Assembly (NCBI GenBank): GCA_024867545.1
Contig: JANFNE010000050.1
Coordinates: forward strand, 186,001 to 250,000
Direction: 5' to 3'
DNA length: 64,000 nt
Source of the DNA: Phytopythium helicoides
Taxonomy: Eukaryota; Oomycota; Peronosporomycetes; Pythiales; Pythiaceae
Position 1 is the stretch's first letter; each line of letters starts with the position of its first letter. The position numbers and the translations under genes are program-made. Positions 32,776 to 42,000 of this stretch are shown one piece after another. The notes beneath the pieces were generated by a model. The model did no database searches, was not told the origin of the DNA, and saw only the letters and a list, made by a program, of their open reading frames with translations.

Positions 32776-33085
32776 TGTAACGGGGTTACACGGGTATGTA
32801 CCCATGGGGGGGGCTACACTGGGTTGTGTACCCATTGCCCTCCGGCTAAGTACGGCCGTGAGGTTGAGTGGCTCTCATGAGCCCTGCATACAGTAGTCAA
32901 GTAGTTTGCGTACAGTCCTTGTAGGAACCACCCATTTCGAATGGGCTGTAACGCATACAAATACACAGTCTCTATTTTACCGCCTACCACACAGACCCTC
33001 AGGTCGTTTGGCTAGCCAGCTCGGTACTTCGTACCTACGAGCTGCAACGCTTCCTCGAAGCATAGTGCTGTGTGACTCCGTCACA
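32776..33085 (+). repeat. G1b 3' LTR
   Basis: 310 bp, preceded by the purine tract GAGTGGGGGAGAG. It differs from the 5' LTR by a short indel near its start. Confidence 0.9.
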
Positions 33086-33358
33086 GCGATCGTATTGAGC
33101 TAGGGAGTGGGTTCAAGCTAGCTCCACCCACAAGAGCTGATATTGTTGGCTCGGTGACTGAGAGCTGGTCCGCGCTGACACGAGCGACTATAGTGAACGG
33201 ATTTTCACGCACTGGTTTGATCAATGATGCGCGTCCTACTGCAGAACTGGTTGATGTTGACACGGAAGTAACAGCCGTCATCGAGCAACTACAGCAACTA
33301 AACACGACTGGAAGTTCGTTCGGATCGGACGATGACATAGGAAGTGGTGCCGAATAAA
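33086..33358 (+). pseudogene. pogo/Tigger-like transposase C-terminal fragment
   Basis: Beginning right at the G1b LTR edge, the open frame includes ADIVGSVTESWSALTRATIV, NGFSRTGLINDARP and an acidic end (SDDDIGSG). The W-(S/x)-x-(T)-x-x-T-I-x-N-x-F-x-x-x-G pattern is typical of the region after the DDE_1 core in pogo-like transposases. The catalytic part is absent. Family assignment rests on this short motif. Confidence 0.5.
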
Positions 33359-33458
33359 TCTTTGCTATCAGGCGGCTAAAACTTAAATTTTAGTACTACG
33401 CGATCATATGTATTACCATCCCCTTGTTCATGGGGTGACGCTTACGAGTACGATTATA

Positions 33459-33664
33459 CGGTATGCCTTTCGAGGCAAAATGGAGACTGTATTAATGTAT
33501 GCATTAGAGTGTTCATGAAAAGGGTGGTTCCTACAACACACAACGCAAAACTACTTGACTAAAGTATGCAAGGTCCGGCTCGTACCTAGCCGGAGGGAAA
33601 TGGGTACACAACCCAGTGTAGCCATGTTACCCCCATGGGTACATACACGTGTAACCCCGTTACA
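33459..33664 (-). repeat. Truncated, diverged G1-type LTR
   Basis: About 205 bp closely matching the right two thirds of the G1a LTR as read on the plus strand (GTATGCCTTTCGAGGC ... CCCCGTTACA). It has small internal losses (the CTCATGAGAGCC block) and no partner. Its left part is missing or unrecognisable. Confidence 0.8.
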
Positions 33665-34536
33665 GGCGCCTTCCGTGTACCGCGAATTATTGTGAGTTCT
33701 ACTCGAAATTTCCGCGATCGATTGGATCAATCGATCCGGCCAAACCGCCCGGCAATCGACCAAACCTGTGTAAATCTATATTTTCGAGTCAAAGTCAAAA
33801 ACCACAGTTGAACTCTTTAAGCGAGGTATATATTATAGCAGTTCAATTGCCACCAAACCGAGCACGTTGACACCGTAGAAAAGACACTCGTATATGCCCA
33901 CAGCTCTGTAGCTGCGCTGACGCTTTGCTCGCACGCTTACTACAGGATGTAGATGAAAGCTTTCCTACCCCTCTACTGCCTTGCGCGCTCCTGTAGTTGT
34001 CACTGCTTCGAGCTATGAGCGGCACTCGTGTGGCCATTTCGTTGCCTTTCTACATTTGAAATCGGCCTAACTCAAATTGTATTGGCTAAAACAACTGAAT
34101 TATTGAGTTTTAGCCAATGAAATCGACACGTCGATTGGGCCGACGATTCAGGCGTCCCAGCTCAACCAACCCAAGTCGGCAAATTTGGCTGGAATTGACA
34201 ATGAACGCGGCTGGTTTTCGAGTAAGTGTCGGCTCACTATCGAGTATCCCTTCAAAATCTCTCGGTATTCGACGGATCGGCTTATCGTCGAGTGAACAGG
34301 AAACAGCTGCAGCGGAGGATTGTTCTCTGCCAGCCTCGCCTCACATAGCGAGGTTTCATGGACAACACTTGACAACATTGCCCTTGTCAGCGGTACTCAA
34401 GCGCATGCTCATGTTAGGCTATAGGTGTCCCCATTGACATTGACTCAAGCGCGAGGAAGAAAAATCAGTCGATTGCTTAGCTAGCTCCTACTTGCTCTCA
34501 CTCCCAACTGGAGCCTGTCATGGCGCACGCGCTGCC
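33665..34536. other. Non-coding interval with one perfect hairpin
   Basis: No gene recognised. At 34081-34118 a perfect 12 bp inverted repeat ATTGGCTAAAAC/GTTTTAGCCAAT encloses 14 nt. It could be part of the MULE terminal region or a small MITE end; no partner was found. Confidence 0.45.
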
Positions 34537-35753
34537 TTAAGCAGCGCCCTGGGCAACCAAAGTCGGGTTTGTCATTCCAGTGACGTCCAATCCGATGCGG
34601 CGAGACGAAACAATCAACTCAGCAATCTCTTGGCACTCGTAAAGGATCCGGTCACCGTCAGTGAAAAGAACCGGCCATTTGTAGATGCCCCTCGCTACAT
34701 CCAGGATGTGCCCACCAATTCGCCCCGTGATGAACTCGATGCTCTCGACGCCATCTTCTTCGATGGAGAAGTCCTTACCAACGCGCCAGTGGTGTGCGTA
34801 GGCTGGCTGACGCAGCAAACGTGTCATAAGCGCTGACACTGTGAAGGTGCGATTGTTCGGGTCGTCCACGTAAAGAGCACCAGGAATTTTCCTCTGCCCT
34901 CCGCTCAGCTTGCGTGTCGGTAAAATTGACAGCGCCATGTCTAGGTCAAATTGCTTCGTCAGCGCCATAGTCGCAACTACATGGGAGCAAGCCCAGCCAG
35001 TCGCCATGAATGCTTTGCAATCGCATCGATAGAGACCTCGGATTTCCTTTATCTGTAAGCCCGAGCCAGTGTCAGAAGAGCTCAAAAAATGAAAAATCCA
35101 AACCATACCTTGTCAATGGAAATGATGGGCTCCAACAGCAATTTAAACGTTGCATGACTGTCAGATTGACCGAGGATCTCCACTTCGTGCAGCGACAAGC
35201 AGCTCAATTTGATTTGCTCCACATTTTCAATGTCATGGAGGTCGCCACGCTTTGAAGCGAGGTATCTATCGGGAACACATTTCGTGAGTTTGGTAGAGAC
35301 GAGGGTGTAAGACCAGAGAGTTACTACCTGTTGACGCGATCTGCAGTGACCGGAAGGCCTAAAGGAGTTGTTGGTGATTGCATGTAGGCGGTGGAGTTAA
35401 AGAAGACCGAGCTGACGTGCCGCTTCCGGTTGACAGTGTGATACTTGGTAAAATGTGTTATACGCGCGACATGATCTTGAGCACGATGAACCATTTCACT
35501 TGGAAGCGGTCCTAGTTCACAAAACGTATGAGTAAGTCGATGCAATCCCACCATCACGCACATACCGGTGTACCTTGGCAGTAGTGGCCAAAGGGTGCTT
35601 TTGGTGCTTCAAGTGCAACCACTGCGAAGATTCCAGGGATTGAATTATTGAGAACAGTGCCGGTCTTTGACCGTTTGGCGCTCACTCCACACCTCTTGAT
35701 CACAGCATTATGGGACTCCAATGCATTCTGCGACGGCAATATGCCTGGAACCG
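34537..35753 (-). pseudogene. MULE transposase, 3' exons (downstream of E3 insertion)
   Basis: Right-hand continuation of the gene at 49194-50926. Reading the minus strand, exon 2 resumes at 35753 (VPGILPSQNALESHNAVIKR) to 35574, exon 3 is 35511-35328, exon 4 35265-35109 and exon 5 35052-34537. The inferred GT-AG introns are 62, 62 and 56 nt and keep the frame. Exon 5 encodes a SWIM zinc finger (CDCKAFMATGWACSHVVATM), a usual partner of MULE transposase cores. The protein ends VAQGAA at 34537. No stop interrupts the spliced frame. The only obvious lesion of the gene is the 13.4 kb retroelement. Confidence 0.82.
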
Positions 35754-36765
35754 TGTGGTGAAGCAAATTTCAATTCTGACCAAGGTCCTGGACAATTTAG
35801 CGGCCGGCCGGACATGCGCCCGAAGAAATTGCAATTATGACCAAGCGCCGAGGCTATCAGGCGGGCGCTCCAGCGTCGGGGGGAAACTATTTACACTTCT
35901 GGCCAAAGCACCCATGGGTTGTCCGAGTGTCGCTGGGAGGTTTGGGTACACCAGCCGGTGGCAGGTATGTACCCTCGGACGGTGACGGTCGGCAGTGCCA
36001 GCAGACGGGTACACTGGCCGGTGGCGGGTATGTACCCCGGACGGTGGCGCCTGGAAAGTGCCCGTAGCTGGGTACGCTGGACGGTGTACAAGCGTGTACA
36101 GCCGACTGTGACAAGTGGCCTGTGGCGAAAGTCTGGCCGGGTGAGCGGGCGGTGGCAGGAAGGTCGCCCAGGCTGCCCATACAAAGGCCAGTCAAACGGC
36201 CCAAGGGACAGATGAAGAGACACCGCTGCTGGTCGGACGCGACTGCTCAGCGGAAGTAGGATTTTTATACTTGCATATTGTATAGGAGACAGTAGGAAGA
36301 TGATGAAGCTATAAAGTAACAAATACAGAGCGGAATTTTCCAAGTCCGACGCAAGCATCTACGCAAGGTGAGTCGTGGGTGTGGGCTGGATATGACCGCC
36401 GGCTGCACCGACGCACATTGAGTGTCGTGGTTGCGCCCAAGGTCAGGCCAAGAGTTTGGGAGTGCTTGGTGGCCCTGTGTGTGGGCCGAGCCGCCTTTAG
36501 CGCGGCGAAAGACCCTTCAGCTGAGGGATTTCGGTCCGTCAGCTGCCGTGTAGTGCCTAGTGCACGTCGTCAGCTTTCTAGCTGAGGGCACGGAGTGCGA
36601 GTGCAGCTCGCTGGCTTGCTCGTAGCCAGCGGAGCGGTGTGTGTGCTTGTTGAACCCTGTTCATACGTGTGCAACCCGGCTTATAGGGAAAGAACCTTGC
36701 CAAAAGGGAACACAACGTGAGGAGGGTTCGATACGCCTATATTTTATTCAGTCACTATATCACAA
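35754..36765 (+). repeat. E3 5' LTR
   Basis: 1012 bp, TGTGGTGAAGC...CTATATCACA, near-identical to 48180-49193. Confidence 0.95.
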
Positions 36766-36767
36766 CT

Positions 36768-36783
36768 GGTGCGCATGCCCGGA
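36768..36783 (+). promoter_or_regulatory. E3 primer-binding site
   Basis: Two bases after the LTR the sequence TGGTGCGCATGCCCGG begins with TGG. Its complement, ending GCGCACCA, could be a tRNA 3' end with acceptor and T-stem strands. I could not name the tRNA. Confidence 0.5.
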
Positions 36784-36837
36784 TTGCGTTGTCGTGCGAA
36801 CAGGTTCAGCAAGCAACTTACGAGTGAAGAGGAGAGG

Positions 36838-39021
36838 ATGGTGAAGAGCTACTCGCGTGCGACTTCAGCCAAGTCGGCAGCTCGAGCGGTGACGACTGCG
36901 CGGGATGAAGACGAAGAGCTGGCGGAATTCGGCGATCAGGTCACTCCAGACCTGTTCGAGGAGAAGCCAGCAGCTGAAGAAGGGCGTGAGGAGCTGGAGG
37001 AGAGTGACCAAGATGAAGAAGAGGTGTTGGTGAGCAGCGGAAGGGCTGCAGGCGGCGCTAGGAGCGCTCCAGGGGCGCCAGCACGCGCTGCAGGAGGTGC
37101 TTCAGCCTCTGGGAGAATTTCCGCTGGTGCGAATTCCCCGTCGGATCCACCTGTCGACGTCCGTCTGGCGGAATTGTCGCTCGCGACCGAGTCGAAGCCG
37201 AAGGACTCGCCAGCAGCGGAAAAGACGCTGTTCCGCTTGGCGAAGCAGATGCGAAGTGCGCGGTGGATGGGCTTATTCGATCCCGAATATGCCGTGAAGC
37301 CGTCTTGGGTATCCGCCTGGGAGAGTCTGTGGGAGCCACTGACGGTGGAAAACATCAGTCTGCTCGCCCTCCAGACGGAGAGACTGCTTCTGTCGCTGGG
37401 GATGCGGTGCAACGCTCGTCCCGACGTCGAAACGCTCGCCAAGTACGACTTCAAGGAGGTCCGAGACCAAGTGAAGGAGTGGAAGCGGCGAATCGTCGAA
37501 GAACTTGGCTGGAGCGAGATGTCGGGACCCAGCGGAATCCCCCCACCGAGTGGGAAGTCCACGCACCCGTCTCGGATGCCTGGAACCGACCAACAGAAGA
37601 CTCCATCGACCGTATCGAAAAGTTCCGCCAAGAAACCAGCAAGGAAGACGCTTACCTTCTCAGATGAAGATGAATATGACGAGTTTGAAGAGAAGAAGCG
37701 AGGGAAAACACCGTTTCAGCTACCTTTCAAGGCGGAAATGGACAAGGAAGACGTTGAGATGGAGAGTATCGATGGAGACCGCGAAGATCCTTTTCAGGAA
37801 GTGCGAGAAGCCTTTTCAGCTCACCCAGGAGTCGGAACAGCGCAGACAATCCAGATACAAACGCATATTCCGCTGGACACCATCGCATTATTCTATGGTG
37901 ATCGCGACCGCGGATAGGAAGCCACGCAGTGGCTGAAGATGTTTGTCTACGCTATGAAAGGGTCGAAGCGGCCGCAAGATCAGTGGGTCGACACGTTCGA
38001 ATTGCGGCTGCGCAAAGGAGCTCTTGACTGGTTCCGCCAGCTATCGCCGAAAACGAAGAGGAAGTGGACGTTGCTGTGCGAGGCATTCCTCGAGTACTAC
38101 TGCAAAAACGCCAGACAAACTCCTGCAGCCAGATATTACCAGGCTGCTCGTCGAACGAATGAGCACGTTCTCGACTATCTACTTCGGCTGAATGGATACG
38201 CCAAAGCGGCAAAGATCCGGATCAGCTCGTCCGATGGAGGAGCGGAACATGTCCGCCAATTTCTCATGACTTGTGGAGACGACGAGCTGATGGATCGCTT
38301 TTATCCGCTCGGTATCACTCGAATTGACGATCTCGAGCGGATGATTCAAGAGAAATTACGCGGTGAGGAGCGGAAGAAAGCGCGGAGCTCAATGGGGCGT
38401 CGCCGACCAGAACGAGACAACGAACGTCGTCGCGACGAGCATCGAAACCCGCCAAGGATCAGTCTGGCGGAAGCAACTGAGAGTGAGTTAATTGACGCGC
38501 TAACAACGCGCCGAACTTCCAGCGGAAATCGCGTTTCAGCTAGTGCGAGTCGCATCCCAGACCGTGGTCGCCGAGTACAGACATACTATGATGATGAATA
38601 CGACGACGGAAGCTACTGGGACCACTGGGACCACGATGACCGACGAGCTGAAGACGAGGAGTACGATTCGGATGGATATTTCGTCGATTCCGCTGAACAG
38701 GAGCCCAACAGACAGCCGCCACCTTCATACCAGGGGCGGCATCAAGTACCAGACGGACGTCGCATGGGGTACCCGCAATATCCGCCTCGCAACCGCGAGC
38801 CGCGAGAAGACTGGAGCCAAACGACCTGTGGAGCATGTGGGAGAATGGGACATCCGACCCATCGCTGCTTCCAGCGCTGCAAAATGTGCCTGCAGGTCCA
38901 CCCAGCAGGGCAGTGCGAGAAGAACAAGCATCTCGAGCGCCTAATTAAGTTTGTCGGCACCAAATTCGACCCCAACACACTTCCCGACGACATCAAGGAG
39001 ATCCACGAGTCTTTAAACTAG
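36838..39021 (+). CDS. E3 Gag with one internal UAG
   Basis: About 727 codons from ATG 36838 (MVKSYSRATSAKSAAR). The N-terminal part is acidic and Pro/Ser-rich. An in-frame TAG at 37915-37917 falls just before the capsid-like core, which continues in the same frame (QWLKMFVYAMKGSKRPQDQW, LRKGALDWFRQL, LEYYCKNARQTPAARYYQAA, VLDYLLRLNGYA). A long Arg/Asp/Tyr-rich linker follows, then a CCHC knuckle (CGACGRMGHPTHRC) and a further Cys/His motif (CKMCLQVHPAGQC). It ends ESLN-stop, the stop adjoining the slippery site. The UAG may be a disabling mutation or a readthrough codon; the following bases GAA do not match a known strong readthrough context. The rest is undamaged. Confidence 0.85.
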
Positions 39022-39064
39022 CAGGCCCGCCAGCTGAAACTGGGCTGGGCTCAAACGGGCTGCC
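39012..39064 (+). promoter_or_regulatory. E3 -1 frameshift signal
   Basis: The gag frame ends TC[T TTA AAC] TAG: the canonical heptamer TTTAAAC at 39012-39018 abuts the UAG stop. A -1 slip reads TTT AAA CTA GCA and stays open into pol (no stop from 39012 to the pol ATG at 39162). Downstream pairing is possible: outer stem GCAG(G)CCCG/CGGGCTGC between 39021 and 39064, and inner stem CCAGC/GCTGG around 39030-39048. Confidence 0.82.
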
Positions 39065-42000
39065 ACAGTTAGCCGAACCAACGCTGGATGCGAATTACAT
39101 TTGCGCCTATGTAGGTTCGGCTGAATGGCTGCTAGCGGAAGACGAATCGGGACGAGAAGAAATGGAGACTGGTGAGCAAGATGTTGGAAGAAAGAGAGTA
39201 AGGTGGTGGGATTCGACAGCGGAAATCCCGACCAAGTGGCACGGAGCTGCATCCAGCCGTCAAGTGAGTGAGGACGACGCAGATGCGGCACAGTTGCTCC
39301 AGATGGAGCGGGTCCTGGAGCTGAAAGATGGAGAGCGCCGAGGATGGTGGGCCTCAAAGCGGTTCGACAAACGGATCAGGATGAGAGCGCTGGTTAATGG
39401 CGCGGTGGATGACACTCGGCTGAAGATTCTGTTGGACACTGGAGCAAACGTCAGCATGATCAGCAAAAAGCTAGCGGAAAGACTCAACCTGTCCAAAGCT
39501 ATGAGAAGGAATAAGGTCATCACGGTGCAAGGAATCAACGATAAGAGCGGCGTCGCTGGGGGACGCGTCCTGGTGAAGATTACCCTCGGCTGGAACACGG
39601 TGTACGTGTATGATCTGTGGGTGATGGATCACAACGCAGGAGTAGATGTGGTCCTTGGGACGGATTTCATGATTCCAGCCGGTGTACGGCTAGACATGTA
39701 CAACCTGAAGGCGAAATTGCCAGATGAAGTGGTGATTCCGCTCGTGAAATCGGCAAATGCAGCCGAAGAGCCCGAGACGGGAGAAGAAGTGTTGTGTGTG
39801 CCGACGGAGCTGTTGACTATTGAACCAAGAGGTTTTAAAGACTACCGAGCACCGAAGAATCAGCCCGGAACGACAACCCATGAGCTTTGGGTGAAGCGCA
39901 CAGAGAAGCTCGTCCCCACGGTTATTTCCGCTAGGTCAGGACGAGTGAAGAGTGTGAGATTAACGAATGTCACCGACAGCGGGGTGTGCTGTCCACCGCG
40001 AGCGGAAATGGCTGTGTGGATTCCACGGGGGCGGATGCCTCAACAGGAAGGATATGTTCGAGTTCATTCGCCAAAATATGTCGACTGGCAAGTGATAGCT
40101 TATTCAGCTGCGAAAGACAAGCAGCTATATCATGTGGAAAAGGAGATCTACGATCAATGGCTCGCTAAGCAACCACCTGTCGTCCCGAAGCCCGAGTATC
40201 CGTGGCCAAAAGCGATTCTTGGAAGGCCAACAGCTCGAGCGGAAACAGTAGACGCTCTGGCGAAGGTGCAAGATCCAGCGGAGCCTGTCTGCGCCACTGC
40301 CTTTGCTGCGAACTCACCCGTGGAAGCGTCAGAGCTTTCAGCGGAAAATGAAGGAGCACCGGTCTTCACCCCGACCAGAGAGTGCTGGCGAGTTAAAGAC
40401 TCCCTCAGCGAACTCGAAGCAACATACTGTTCAGCTACTGCCACAGCAAGTGGCGAGAAGCACCTCGATGAAGAACCAGGAGATACGTTCACCCGGGAAG
40501 GAGAGCCGATAATGATGGAGGACTATGCACACGAGCTCGCTTTCCTCCCCGAGGTAGACAATTCTGGACAGAATGAGCTGGACTTTACAGCGGAAAATGT
40601 GATCAATTCCGAGCTAACCGCAGAGCAACAAGCGCGGTTGGTAAGCTGTCTAGAGAAGCACAAAGCAATCCTAATTTCCAGCGGAAATGCGCTTCCACCG
40701 CCAGCTTATGGCGTAGTGTGCGATATAGATGTGGGGGATCACGCACCGATCAAGCAGAAGTCACGCAGGATTCCGCTGAAGCACATGAAGAAGTTGTACG
40801 AGCTGCTGAAAGGATTGTTGAGTGCTGGGCTAATTGCGTTCTCAAGTAGCGAGTGGGCATCTCCAATTGTGATCGTCATGAAGAAGAACAAGGTAGATAT
40901 CAGGTTGTGCATCGACTACAAGATGGTCAATGCGGTCACAAAGATTTTGGAGTACGCTATGCCACTCGTGGACGACCTACTCACGGAGTTGCACAGCTAT
41001 TTGTGGTTCTGCTCGCTTGATGCAGCGAGCGGATTCTGGGCTATCGTCATGTCCGCACGTGCGAGACTGATATCGGCATTTGTTTGTCCCCTCGGACACT
41101 TTGAATGGCTCCGGATGCCATTTGGGCTGAAAAATGCGCCGATGATATACCAACGGATGATTGATAATGCACTGTGGGGCTTTGTAAAGCCAGAGGAAGG
41201 TTGGGCCGAACGAGCACAACGAGTGGCTCAAGCGGAAAAGCTAGCGGAAAACCCTGCTGAAGGAAGCGAGACAGTGATCGCAGTAGCTAATGACATTTTC
41301 AGCGAAGGAGCGCCTGAAGACTCAGAGCTAGTACCAGTGTTTGGCAGAAGATCATTCGTGGACGACATTTGTTTTGGTGCGAAGACAGCGGAAGAGTGTC
41401 TGGACATTTTAGAGAGGCTGCTTGCAAGATTCGAGGAGTGCAGGATCAGTGTGAGCTTCACAAAGAGCTTATTCTGTAAGAACGAAGTCGACTTCCTGTC
41501 ACACAAGGTCAGCGGAAATGGTCTGTCCGCCGACAGGAAGAAACTGGGACAGCTGAAAGATCTGCCATTCCCCTCCACAAAAAGGGGCGTTCAAGCATTC
41601 CTGGGGGCGTTGAACTACTACAACCGGTTCATCCAGGACCTAGCAGTCTACGGAGCGGCACTCTACCAGCTGAATGACGAGGATTTCCAGTCAGAAGAGC
41701 GACTGGGACCAGCCCGAGCGGCTTTCGAAATGCTCAAAGCAAAAGCTGCAGCCGCACCTGTGCTGAAGCACTTCCAACCGGACTTGGACGTCCATATAAT
41801 GGTGTTTGCAAACAATTGGGCGCTCAGCGGAACTGTCATGCAGATGCACGATGGGGTTTTACACCCTGTGCGGTTCTGTGGTCGTGTGTTGAACGACGCA
41901 GAGACGAGATACCACCCAGCGGAAAAGGAGGTGCTGGCACTGCTTCGGGTGCTGAAAGTCTGCTACGGACAGCTCGCTGGACGACCGATCACGGTGTACA

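Larger units (their letters stand above)
24999..33085 (+). mobile_element. Gypsy element G1b, frameshifted copy
   Basis: About 8.1 kb second copy of the G1 family, on the plus strand. 5' LTR 24999-25313 (315 bp) and 3' LTR 32776-33085 (310 bp) differ mainly in a G-run/AGCATGG stretch. Flanking 5-mers (GGCCT left, GCGAT right) do not match, so there is no TSD. Left flank is element D antisense sequence; right flank is a pogo-like transposase tail. Gag and the start of pol are frameshifted; RT to chromodomain and the antisense ORF are open. Confidence 0.92.

Noticed and set aside
33154..33357. Short ORF as an independent small host gene
   Set aside because: Its sequence fits the tail of a pogo-like transposase and it starts at a retroelement border.
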